Shown: positions 1-10,029 of the stretch, in pieces
Position numbering within the stretch: the first letter of the stretch is position 1
Layout of the letters: every line of letters begins with the position of its first letter
Assembly (NCBI RefSeq): GCF_026914185.1
Contig: NC_070571.1
Span: 806,001 to 870,000 of the forward strand
From: Puccinia triticina
Taxonomy: Eukaryota; Basidiomycota; Pucciniomycetes; Pucciniales; Pucciniaceae
DNA length: 64,000 bases
Direction of reading: 5' to 3'
Notes under the pieces: model-generated
What the model was told of the DNA's origin: nothing
Database searches by the model: none
Seen by the model: only the letters and a program-made list of their open reading frames with translations
Made by a program: the position numbers and the translations under genes

Positions 1-427
1 GGAGTAAAGTTACTCCCGCTTACTCCAAATCGTACTCCCGGGAGGAGTTGAGTCCGACTTAATCGGACCCTATGTGGTTGCCAAGTGGGATTAGTTATGC
101 TAATCCGTCCTTAATCCGCGACCAATGCGGATGCTCTTACAATATTGGGGCTGGATTGTGGGACAGAAGGTGAACATTGTATATGCATCTGGAGGGAGTG
201 AAGGAGTGACAGGGAGAGGAAAAGTGTGACAAGGAAGGGAAAGATGAGGAAAGAGAGACCGGCAACACTGGAATTTCAACAAACAGGCCTGAGAGCATCT
301 GCATTGGTTGCGGATTAAGGGAGGATTAGCGTAACTAATCCTCCTCGGCAACCGCATCGGGTCCGATTTAATCGGACTAAACTCCTCCCGGGAGTACGAT
401 TTGGAGTAAGCGGGAGTAAAGTTACTC
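1..427. repeat. Inverted-repeat (fold-back) element, MITE-like
   Basis: Bases 1-136 reappear as reverse complement at 292-427 with only scattered differences, around a unique loop of about 155 bases. The outer ends read GGAGTAAAGTTACTCC and the inner ends carry GCACCAATGCGGATGCTC-like sequence. The left arm touches the window edge, so the true left boundary and any target duplication cannot be judged. The loop resembles sequence at 815-1000. No protein is encoded; the short ORFs here are chance. A non-autonomous DNA element is the simplest reading, but the superfamily is not assignable. Confidence 0.75.
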
Positions 428-547
428 CTTGCTAATCCTGGGAGTAAGCGCTGCATGCAGACACTGCTCCGCACCCAAAAGTATGCACCAAACACAGCTT
501 ACATAAGCTGTAGGTGCATACCACATACTTACACAGCTTTTTATCCC

Positions 548-641
548 GCACCAATGCGGTTGCCGGCCGGGATTAGCGCTAATCCGGGAGTAAGCAGATC
601 TGTTACTCCTCGAGTTACACCCGCACCAATGCGGATGCTCT
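548..641. repeat. Second fragment of the same inverted-repeat family
   Basis: This stretch begins and ends with the CACCAATGCGG block seen at the inner ends of the 1-427 element and contains GGATTAGCGCTAATCC and a GGAGTAAG/TTACTCC pair. It looks like a shorter, more compact family member or a footprint. No coding potential. Confidence 0.55.
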
Positions 642-1570
642 GAGGAGGAAAGCTTGCGGCCGGGAACAAAACAAGGAAGCCCAAGAAGGGGCCAAGCTGC
701 TTAGCTGTGAAGGGGAAAAAGGCCCCTCACTACAAGAGACTCTCAGGTCTCAGGGAACAAGCGCAGGAACTGATGTTTCTATTTGTATCTATCTGAGCGG
801 ATATTTAAGCCATTACGTTGGGGGGAACAAGATGTGGGAAGAAGATGGGATTTGCATATGCAACTGGCAGGAGAAAGGGAGTGACAGGGAAGAGACAGGA
901 AAGAAGTGAGTGACAGGGATGTGAAATTCCACCAAAACCATCCTGATTCTCCTTCCCAGACTGATACTAATTCATAAGCTTTCCAATATTCTGAGGCTCT
1001 CCAAATCAACCCCTACAACCACAAGTTCATCCTACCTTATATATGCAAGCAGGGTACTGAAGCATATGAGGTGTATCTGACTGGTAACTGGTAAGCAATC
1101 ACCCATCCCCCATGAGTTTGCTTAAAAGAGGACAAATTGAAACAACATCAATGGCCTGCAGACAACTAAAACCTCATGAACATGTGTGTCAGGTTGTGGG
1201 TCTTGGGCAAAGTCCTGTATACTTACTTTTGGGAGCTACAACTGTTGAGGTGCTTTACCCACAGCTTATTTTGGCCACACTGCCCAAGCTCAACACCCTG
1301 CTCTTGATAAAAGTCCACAGAATCATGATGAAATTTGACCTCCAATTTACAAACAGGCAGCCAAACCTTCTTGCATTTGACTTAACAAAGTTCTATTTTC
1401 CAATCTCATGGTTGAGGATCAGACTAAGAATGCCATGTCTTGGGATTCTTCAGCATCACTAGATATATTTCCTCTTTTCAAACTATTTTTTGGGAGCGTG
1501 AGACTAATTAAAGGTGAAAAATATGACAGTCCAGATCAGCAGCTGTATTGGGAGCAACCTGGATAGGTGA
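642..1570. other. No recognisable gene
   Basis: About 930 bases with only short, overlapping, low-complexity ORFs. The 815-1000 part is related to the loop of the 1-427 element, so it is probably old repeat sequence. I see no splice-supported reading frame. Confidence 0.6.
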
Positions 1571-1685
1571 CACTGTGAAAAAAACTCAAGAAACTGCTAT
1601 CAGTTGACATGCAATATTACAAAGGTGCCTTTGTAATATTGCATGTCAACTGGCAGCAGTTTCTTGAGTTTTTTTTTTCACAGTG
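1571..1685. mobile_element. Fold-back MITE with CACTG ends
   Basis: The two halves are nearly perfect reverse complements (about 55 bp per arm), starting CACTGTGAAAAAAACTC and ending with its complement. The first 50 bases follow the same pattern as the ends of the 17.4-kb element at 2751-20135 (CACTG, A-rich run, CTC-AGAAACTGC, GTTGA-ATGCAA), so it is probably a minimal non-autonomous relative. The flanking trinucleotides are TGA and AGA, so a 3-bp duplication is not clean. It can fold into one long hairpin if transcribed. Confidence 0.8.
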
Positions 1686-1932
1686 AGACTGGCACTAATT
1701 GACAAGCTTCTTGTCCAATCTTTGGGAGTGGCAGAACTTAGTTGCAGGAAGATTAGCATCAACTCCCTTGTATCTGCCCTCCTCCGCGATCAGATTCTCA
1801 AGCATGCCCACAGCTTGCTTGAGTCCCTCACCAACTGCCTTGTCCCGAAAACCACTACCCTCAGCCACTTAATCCTCAACTCAAACTCCTGCCTCTAGCA
1901 CACCATCTTTTGTAGAGACTGTAAAATGAAGA

Positions 1933-2018
1933 TGTGCCTGGTGAGAATCAAACTCACAACCTCAGCTATGCTGAGAAACATACTAGAGTGCTGCCTTTAC
2001 CAACTAGGCTACAGACGC
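1933..2018 (-). tRNA. tRNA-like gene, type II (long variable arm), degenerate anticodon arm
   Basis: On the minus strand this 86-nt segment has a Pol III A-box (TAGCCTAGTTGG), a D stem GCCT/AGGC, a perfect T arm (GTGAG, TTTGATT, CTCAC) and a 6-bp variable arm (CTCAGC, ATA, GCTGAG). The acceptor stem pairs at 6 of 7 positions with one C-A mismatch. A TTTT terminator follows about 7 nt past the 3' end. The long variable arm is the Ser/Leu type. The anticodon stem, however, pairs poorly (AGCA with TGTT around an 8-nt loop), so the identity cannot be read. It is either a decayed tRNA or the head of a tRNA-derived SINE. Confidence 0.55.
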
Positions 2019-2750
2019 TTGTAGCTGCCAGCTGGGTGGTTGGTTGGTAGTGCTCATGCGTCAATTGGACAGCCCTCCATACTGTGGTGATACATCATCG
2101 TAGCAGACTAACAGACAACTCAACATCTTTGACCCGGTCCTCACCCATCTCTAACACTTTGAGGCCATCCACGTCAATACCAACCTCTTCATCTTCACAA
2201 TCCTTCTCACCATCTTTCTCAATCTTGGCTGCGGTCAGCACACCATGGATAAAGTGCTCACACTGATGGACCACGCTGGTGTCAAATTCAAAATCATCAC
2301 TTACAGCTCTATCATCCATAATATTTGTCAGCAACCAACACTCCTGGAAGGGAGGAAAAAGAACAAAGTGAGTGCGGTGTAGGGGACTCTTGTGGGACAC
2401 TAAATGTTTATTTGGTGAAAATATCCTCTGAGGGGGAAATAAATTGCTAATAGGTTGAAAGGCTATTACAACTTACGGGAGGTTTGAAAGACCTGCCCCT
2501 CTAATGGTACTATGCAAATAACTAAGAGTCTTGTAATCAATATTTATAAAGATGTGGCTGATTCCAAGATAGATCTTACTTTTGTATAGTAATCTCTATC
2601 AGACCTAGATACCTCAAATCACTAATCTTGCAGATCTGTTACAACTTCTGATGATTGGGGGATAATGTAATCCAGTGGGATTAATTATGTAAGATTAAAT
2701 TGTTGTTGATGATGGGTTGTTGATGAGAAAGTTGGTAATGATCTCTTCCT
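2019..2750. other. Spacer; weak ORF only
   Basis: A minus-strand frame at 2095-2400 is open for about 100 codons and acidic, but it has no recognisable domain, no matching splice signals and no paralogue in the window. The last 50 bases (2700-2750) are related to sequence at 20215-20260 and form the left flank of the large element's insertion site. Confidence 0.4.
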
Positions 2751-2822
2751 CACTGCAAGAAAAACTCTAGAAACTGCTTGCAGTTGAGATGCAAGATCTC
2801 AAGGCAAGCTGTGCCTCATGCA

Positions 2823-3298
2823 ACGGTGGGTCGCTACTTTACTCTACGATAACCGGGGCTGTAGAGTAAAGTAGCGAGCTGCACCCAACATTTTTACAGT
2901 TATTGTTAACGCTAGCGCGCGGATAGCCGCGTCACGGTTATCATAACTGGCCTTTTTTTGTACAGCTGTTACTAGTAAAGTAATGTGTTATCGAGAAAGT
3001 TAACATGTTATTAAGAAATTAAGGGTCAAATTGGCCATCATCAAGCAGAGCAACACTTTATTGAGCAGTGAAAGGCCAAATCAGCCCTGAAATGGCCTTT
3101 TCTTGCTCAATATGTGGATAAATACCTGCTGCTCTGCCCATAGATATCGTAGTGGCCTTGAAAAAAAAACCCCCGCCCGGTGCAATATCAATATCGCACC
3201 ACATTTCCCCATTTCCACCGGTCTGGTTAGCGTAGAGGTACCAAAAATCACTGCGATAACGTTACAATAACAATAACCGTAAAGTAGCGACCCACCGT
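2823..3298. mobile_element. Mutator-like MITE (476 bp) with 11-bp target duplication
   Basis: Terminal inverted repeats of 20 bp begin ACGGTGGGTCGCTACTTTAC. The 11-bp direct repeat TGCCTCATGCA flanks them at 2812-2822 and 3299-3309. A 9-11 bp duplication is characteristic of the Mutator (MULE) superfamily. The left end also contains an internal hairpin (arms near 2831 and 2862, GCTACTTTACTCTAC and complement). No ORF. It is inserted 70 bp inside the left end of the 17.4-kb CACTG element, so it is younger than that element. Confidence 0.85.
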
Positions 3299-3430
3299 TG
3301 CCTCATGCAAGAATCATGCACTGGTTGATTCAATTTCCCTGCACATTGCATAATTTATGCAAGAGTGAGTCTAAGGTACAAAAAACTGAGTACAGGATCC
3401 AAAATACTGAGTTGATACCTGTGCAAATTT

Positions 3431-3985
3431 CCCTTTCTTGTGAAAATTCCCCTTTCATGTGAAAATTCCCCTTTCATGTGAAAATTCCCCTTTCATGTGC
3501 ACATACCCCTTTCATGTGCACATACCCTTCATGTGCACATACCCCTTTCATGTGCACATATCCCTTTTTTATGTATTCACCCCTTTCATAATGTGTACAT
3601 ATCCCTTCATGTGCACATACCCCTTTCATGTGCGTGTATCCCTTTCATGTGTGTGTATCCCTTTCATGTGCATGTATCCCTTTCATGCACATGTATCCCT
3701 TTCATGTTTGTGCATCCCTTTCATGTGTATGTATCCCTTTCATGTGAATGTCTATTCCCTTTCACAATGTGTACATACCCCTTTCATCATGCTTTCATGA
3801 CCATTTCATGTTTACATGTCCCCTTTGAGTTTTTTACATCCTTTTCAACCCTTTCATCATTCAGGTTTACATACCCCTTTGATGTTTACATATCCCTTTC
3901 ATGTGCAAATACCCCTTACTGCACATACCCCTTTCATGCATACATACCCCTTTCATGATTACATACCCCTTTCATGCATTCATTA
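3431..3985 (+). repeat. Minisatellite, unit about 19 bp (CCCCTTTCATGTGCACATA variants)
   Basis: Roughly 28 imperfect units of a CCCTTTCATG-plus-spacer motif occur head to tail. Both long ORFs across it are products of the repeat and are not genes. A short block of the same motif in the same orientation lies at 19787-19857 near the other end of the 17.4-kb element, so it may be a subterminal repeat of that element. Confidence 0.9.
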
Positions 3986-3989
3986 CATA

Positions 3990-5305
3990 CTAGGGAAATT
4001 GCGGCTGCGCCGCGCGAACTGAAGCAAATCAAACAGGCCCCACGCACAAAATATAATCTTGGCTTACGCCCACACCCCTTCATCTCCAAACAGACTGTCA
4101 CTGTCACTATTACGCACGGACCCAGTGCTCATAATCAATCATCATTGTATCCGCAAACATACATGCAAGTACATACTCCAATACAGCAACCCACCGTTTC
4201 GCAAACCCAGCAGAAATAGTCTTGCAGAAACATAAGTCCATGCAGTTAATTTGCGCACAATACAATAGTAGCGGCAACAAAAACATGACACCAAAAAAAT
4301 AAATCTGTATCATGATGGATGTTGAGAATCCACGAAGATGGTAAAAGTTAAATGACTGTGGGGGAACGTGGCCGCCAAGGCATGACAGCCCTATATTTAT
4401 GTATGTAGACCGAGACCACAAAGTGAGCACCGAGCATACTGATTGTTCACCGGAACTGGCCATGACAAACCTGGCTACAAACAAGACATATCACAGTGAG
4501 TCGTGACAATTGCACTACCCTCACTCACAATCAAGGCAATAAACAGAGCCATGTTAATTCATTGTCCACCGGAACCGACAATGATAAACCAGCGGTGGCC
4601 GCGGAATCAAAACTGGTCCTCTCATACCACTTGTTCCGAAATGTGAGATCGCTTCTCCGGAATAGTCATTGCCACAGTTCCCGACACTGCCAAGTTTCTT
4701 AAGATGGTATTAACTGCATGGCTCTCCCACATTCAACATAGACACAAACACCGGCATAGGCTACGATACCGCGATGGAACTTGTCATATACAATGCCGGG
4801 GAGTATTCCTGAATGCCCCCACGCACTTCCCCCAATCATATGCTGGAATGGGTGCAACATATGTTACACAAAGCCTTGGATACGGTACAGCCACACCGGC
4901 TTGCACGAGAAAAGTTCTATAGGACGGCAAAATCTCTACTTCTGGGATTGAGTTGGTGACGTCACTGAGCGCAAGTTCCGCGTCCGGAAATGCAATTTAA
5001 AGAAGGAGCAGCGGACTAAGTCATGTTGCCACTTCCGAATTGTGACCTAGGAACCAGCAGCTCTTAGGTTTTGTACAGGGTAACTGGAAACTTGATATTT
5101 AATATATTCTATTGACTGATTTGAAGTAAAAATATAAAAATGAAAGTTTGCGGAGGACTATGATTATAAAATAGAAACAAGGAACTCTACAAAGAAGAAT
5201 ATGGACATGGCCACGGTGTTGTGGACAAAGCAAGTGATCTCTAACAATACCACAGGGTTTCAGATTGGACCCAAATATGAGGCTGTAGACTGCGGCAGAA
5301 CTTAA
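3990..5305. other. No recognisable gene; internal part of the 17.4-kb element
   Basis: Only short ORFs without splice support. It contains a 13-bp palindrome GCGGCTGCGCCGC (4001-4013) shared with 21669-21681 and nearly with 35582-35594, and a CRE-like TGACGTCA at 4957-4964. It is the 3' side of gene OB1, whose stop codon is at 5306-5308. Confidence 0.5.
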
Positions 5306-5356
5306 TTATAAAGCTTCAGGAACCAGTTGATCAGCCTCATCTTGCACAGCCGGCGC
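5306..5356 (-). pseudogene. OB1, terminal piece of last exon (separated by the Ty3 insertion)
   Basis: On the minus strand this 51-base piece continues the reading frame of the exon at 17287-17453 once the retrotransposon and one copy of the GCGC target duplication are ignored, and ends at TAA (5306-5308). It supplies about 15 C-terminal residues ending in LVPEAL. The frame match across an 11.9-kb insertion is good evidence that both pieces belonged to one exon. See the main OB1 entry. Confidence 0.75.
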
Positions 5357-6274
5357 TGTGAGACTCCAAAAGTGGGTTGCACCCCTTTTGGCTGAATTTA
5401 GAGAAGTATGTGTGGGGAAACCCCTGCCTCTCTGAAAATCAGACTGACAACACCCCCCAAGCTAAGCTTGGAAGAAGAAGATGTGGACAGTGTAGTTGTT
5501 AATAGCCTTGCAAGGGATTATTTGGGACTCTTCTGGCGAAGTATTGGTTATTTGTAGGGTGTAACTGGTATATATATTGCGTAGTAAATATGTGCTGTCG
5601 TGTTTACAATTATTTGTTGGCTAGGTACTCTGTGTACTTTTGCATGAGGAAACAGAAAAACAGTGGAGGAGAGCCTCCTTTTATAGACAAGAGTGAGGGA
5701 TTTTTGCCCCCTGGAGGATTACAATTTCCCTGCAAAAAGTGCAGGTAGCACAGCAATACAAGTATGGAATATTCTAGTAACTGTGAATACAGCAGAGGCT
5801 GTGCAACAATACAGCAGAGGCTGTGCAACAATACATGAAACCAAGAAGAAATAGAATGTTCCAAAATGGTCTATCAACTGTAATGGAAGTTTTGCCTTAG
5901 CAACAAGAAGTATTGGAATATTCTAGAGAAAAATAGTTGTCATGTTCAAAGAAGTGCCCCAATAGCAACAAGATAAGGACCTGTACATACTTCTTATCAG
6001 GTTTTGAGGGTCAAAGCCTCTACTTGGACTTGGACTTTCATCCCTCCAATAATTAACTCCTGATCTCTGGTTATTCAAATATAGTGTAAAAGATGGTTTG
6101 TAACACTGCATACATTAGGAGTATGCAACAAGAAATGACTGTAAATATGCATGTATATGTAAAAATTACTATGTAGACTTGCTATGTATATGTAACTGAA
6201 CTATGTAACTGTGAAACTTGTGTGTAAGCTAAAAATTTTGAATTTTTCCTTCCTATACAAGAGTGTCGACCACA
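5357..6274 (-). repeat. 3' LTR of the Ty3 element
   Basis: Left-hand copy of the 918-bp LTR; on the element's sense (minus) strand it starts TGTGGTCGACAC directly after the purine tract. It contains a tandem 23-bp repeat (about 5800-5845) in which each unit carries a small ACAGC-AGAG-GCTGT hairpin. The short ORFs inside it recur unchanged in the other LTR and are not genes. Confidence 0.95.
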
Positions 6275-6288
6275 TCCTCCCCCAACTT
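6275..6288 (-). other. Polypurine tract of the Ty3 element
   Basis: On the minus strand AAGTTGGGGGAGGA abuts the TG of the 3' LTR, the expected position for the plus-strand primer of reverse transcription. The 12-mer AAGTTGGGGGAG recurs at 9457-9468, 9866-9877, 44167-44178 (minus) and 31329-31340 (plus), each time in the sense orientation of a Ty3 element. Confidence 0.85.
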
Positions 6289-7700
6289 ATTGTCTGTCCC
6301 CAGACAATTGCTGAATTTGAATGCTGAATTAAGTGTGTATCTCTCCCTCAACATTGGTTGAGACATCCAAAAGAATGTACTGGTTCAATTTCCTCTCAAC
6401 AGATGTTCTTTTGAAAATAGAAATTTTCTGTCATGATTATGTGTCATTTGAATAGGTATTCCACAAGTTATCCTCTTTGCAGAATGAAGATTTGTTGCTC
6501 TCTGATCTTCAATGATCAGGGCTAAAAAAAATCAATTGTCTAGCAAAATTTGTGCCTTTGCACCATATAAAATAGGGTTATCTGGGTAAGTCAACCCCCA
6601 ACTTGGATGATAATAAAATCATTGAAACATTTTTAATGCTTGATATTGGACCTTTAGATTGACCCCTGATATTCCCTTTGTGGAATCTTTTTTCAGTGAT
6701 CCAGTCCTCAAAACATTCAATAAAGTTGTTTAGCAACAAACCCAATCCTACAAAAGAACAAGCTTGTGGTTTTCCCACTCAAATGTGGCATTTTTCAATC
6801 TAAGAAAAACTATATCTCCAGTACGTCTGTGAGAAAAGAGTGCATCAGCACATCCTTCAGAATTACTTACCTCTGTTGATGAACAGACATCGACTCTCAA
6901 TCCATGTTTTCACTTAGTGTATTTTCCAGATTGTTCTTACTTTTTGTCCATGTGTCTTGAATGGCATGCCTGTGTCTTGAATTACTGGGTGTTTGGATGT
7001 TTTTGTTTGCATAAGTTGTGTTGAGGTGTTCCTTCTCTTACTTTGAGGAATCCTCTCCGGGTGATTTGTGATGAGAATGTGTGTCAACAATTCAGAATTT
7101 TTGTAACAATGTATAGTGTAACTTGCTGATCATCCTCTGCTGCTCGAGTTTCATGTAACCTCCTGTATTCCTGGAAGTGATGTGTCTTCTGTGGCTGACC
7201 CTGTACTGTGGAGTTGGGCAGTGCTACCCCTACTTGCAGGTGTTTCAAACTTTGTTCTTGCCATCTTCGAGCTCTGATACAGGTAGTAGCAGATCTGCAA
7301 GCCTGGTCAATATACTTTCTTCCTTTCTGTTCTCTTAACACAAATGTCGTAGGCTGATGTGTTGAGTACAGCTTTTTTTTTAATCTGAAGATCCAAATAG
7401 AGACGGAAGTTGCTCCGTGCTGCTGGCGGAGTTTTGGTGGTAACTATTTGGTCCGGCAGCCTCGGCACTCAAAGTGGGTACGTGTCAGCCAAACTACCTG
7501 GAAGTTGGGGGTCTCAGGCTCTCTCAACGTCCCAGTTCGTCCCTCCCTCAAAAAATGTGAGATGGATCCCTGATGGGTATAAAAGAAGACCCTTTGGTGA
7601 GTCTCTTCCCTCCTCATCAGCTCCTGTTCCTCGAGGTTTTGAACATTCCTCCCCTGTGTTCCAATCTTTTGTCGGTACCCAGTGTGTGTGTCCGCTAGTC
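6289..7700. other. Ty3 3' region, no recognised gene
   Basis: About 1.4 kb between the 3' LTR/PPT and the antisense gene. It is AT-rich with short ORFs only. The part just before 7700 is the upstream region of the antisense gene; the antisense frame is open back to 7410 but has no ATG before 7701. Confidence 0.6.
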
Positions 7701-8711
7701 ATGTCTTGTCCTATATCCTTGAAGAAGTCCGTTCGTCCATCCAACCTTTCCGAGGAGGTATGTATCCCTTCGCCATCCGAGAATCCAATGAATATTTGTC
7801 TAACTCAATTATTCCATCCGTTCTCCCTGCAGGACATGCTTGCAAACTCTCCGAGTGAGCCTCGGGCTCCTACCTTTGCCTCCGTACCGGGTTGTAGCAC
7901 CCTTCGAACCAACCCAGAAATCCTTGAAGGTCCATCCGAAGCGTCGGCCGCTGAGGTCGAGAATCCCTGGATGCGCATGAAAAGAAATGCGATCCACAGT
8001 TTTTTACAGGCTCCGCCGGGCTACTTCAGAAGCCTCCCCGACTTCATGCCATCTCCTGAATTCATCTCGCCCATCGATCCCAAAGGCAAAGCGGTCGATA
8101 TTGCGCCCGATATTCCTGTTCCGGTCTTTGAAACTGCTCCCCAAAAAAATGTATGTACTGATTTCTTTCCTCCTTCTATTTGAACTCCATACTTACCTCG
8201 CTTCTATTTTATTTTTTTTTATCTTTACTTCTTACTCATGTAGGCTCTATTTCAAGCGCCCAGCTCCGAAGGAAGAAGATCGGCAGGCTGTTCGATCCCC
8301 TACATCAAGTCTCAGCCTGGTCCACTCTATGAAAGTCCCTACAAGGGCAGCTCGGAAGCGGCGTCCAGCACGGTCTATCCTTCATCAACTCGAAGCTCGG
8401 ATGCTCCGCCCGCCTTCAAGAGAATTCGTTCGGAATCTGTGGAGTCTGCTTCGCCGTTTGATGGTGTCAGCTACCTGGAGATGTCTCCGGATCAAGTCGC
8501 AGCTCTCCTTCGTCGTGGCAGAGAGTTTCCCACCCGGTTTGTGTACAACGCCGAACAACTCAAGGAGATTGCACACTGTGTCCTGCTCGATGTTTTTGAT
8601 TACTTCAATTTTTATGCCCCCAGTTCTCCTCAAGAGGCCTCCGCTCGGATCTATATCATTACTCGTATTCAAAAGCACTTCAATGTTTTCCTCGAAGCCT
8701 CTCGTCACTAG
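7701..8711 (+). CDS. Antisense accessory gene of the Ty3 element (280 aa, 3 exons), function unknown
   Basis: Exons 7701-7757, 7833-8150 and 8244-8711 join in one frame; the introns (75 and 93 nt) have GTATGT donors and CAG/TAG acceptors. The first ATG in this frame is at 7701. The protein starts MSCPISLKKS, has a Pro/Ser-rich middle and a folded-looking C-terminal domain of about 70 residues ending ITRIQKHFNVFLEASRH. That domain aligns with the antisense protein of the second Ty3 element at 32751-33529 (shared pattern A-x-A-R, then R-I/F-x-x-x-F, preceded by a helix with E-E/Q-L/V). The gene runs opposite to gag-pol and convergent with it, inside the element. It has more CpG than its surroundings. 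Function cannot be told; a regulator or captured host gene are both possible. Confidence 0.7.
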
Positions 8712-10029
8712 TCCGCCGTTGTTTGTGCTCGGTCCTTCTCCTGATCTCTTTGTTGTACATAGTCTCTTTTATCTGATCCCTTCACGACCACTCTGTTTGA
8801 TTGATACACGAAGTCCTTATCGTCATCTACTGTCTTCCTTCTAACGATCGATCCGAAAAAAAAACATGACTGTTACGACCTCTATTTCTCTTATCTGTTG
8901 TATAGCTGTATATAGTCTATCGCGTTAAGTATCCTTGCCTCCAATGATCAGCATCTTCCAGTTGTCCATTTTGGCTGTGATTCTTCTTGGTTTTGTCTGT
9001 GAGATTTTGAGAGTGTTGTCCTCCTTTTGAACACGACCTCGCTATTCCAACTGATTGAGAAGAGAGACCGAGTCGTCCCTCAAAAAAAAAAACCAATCCA
9101 GTCGGAGCACTCCCTCGCTCCATACACACTACGAGCCCATCAGGCTACTCGAACCTCGCTCCGTACGCTCTCCTTCTCGAAGAAACTCTTGTACACGGTT
9201 GTTCCATCTACAACCTGTTCAGCTCGACCTGGCTCTGTACCTGCTTCAGTACACTCGCTTCCCTCGTTACTACAACCTTATCGTCGCAAAGCTCGCGCGT
9301 CCCATGCGTTCACCTCGTCGAGTAAGACTGCAAAAAAAAAAAAACAATCCACACTTATCCTATACTCGACTGATTCCTAAAAAAAACCTGTATCTAAAAT
9401 TTTGAAATTTTAAACCTCCCTATCTAAACAAATGATCAGCTATTTGAGACAACCCTCTCCCCCAACTTATTGGTTGTCCTCAACCAATTCTAAGTGTGAG
9501 AAAAAATCAGTCAGAAACAACACTTCATCAACAACCACTCACAACTCAATAATAGAAAAAAATGACTACAAAACAAGATCATATTGGAAAACATAGTGCC
9601 TAATCCCCTATGTAGCACAGAAAAAGTGAATAATCCAAATAGTGAATATAACAAAACAGTGCATAGAAAAAAAGAGTCAATATAACCAAAGTGCCCACCC
9701 ATACCCTCAGAAAACATAATTAAATGTTTTACTGAACTGAAGAGATATCTCTTCCTAGAAAAAAAATAATACAATGTGACTCATCTGATGAAAAAAAAGA
9801 CATGATGCTACAAGAAAAAACCAAACTCATCAAAATTCTCAGGAAACTCAACTCTTGAGGGACTCCTCCCCCAACTTTTTTTTTTTTTTTTTTTTGTCTA
9901 AAACTATCATAAAAACTAAAAAAAAAAGTACCACTACATATATCATACCTTAAAAAAATCACCAACTAATATACAGGGCAAGAAAAAATATAAGCAGTTT
10001 ACCCTCCTACTCAGGAGCTAGACAAAAAT
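8712..10029. other. Convergent spacer between antisense gene and pol, with two extra PPT-like tracts
   Basis: No coherent ORF. On the minus strand the 12-mer AAGTTGGGGGAG occurs at 9457-9468 and 9866-9877. The bases on both sides of the first (9380-9490) resemble the junction of PPT and LTR edge at 6240-6300: an AAATTTTGAAATTTT-like run, a pyrimidine stretch, then CCAACTTATTG-GT-TGTCC. It looks like a fossil 3' LTR border inside the element. A T18 run lies at about 9878-9895. Confidence 0.55.

Noticed and set aside
1933..2018. Reading the tRNA-like gene as an amber suppressor (CTA in the loop)
   Set aside because: The anticodon stem does not pair in that register and position 33 would not be well supported; identity is unreadable.
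3459..4022. Long overlapping ORFs rich in PFHV and MCTY repeats
   Set aside because: They are translations of the CCCTTTCATG minisatellite in several frames; no independent coding signal.
5610..6111. ORFs of 84 and 62 aa repeated exactly at 16622-17123
   Set aside because: They lie within the two LTR copies and are identical only because the LTRs are; no start context or domain.
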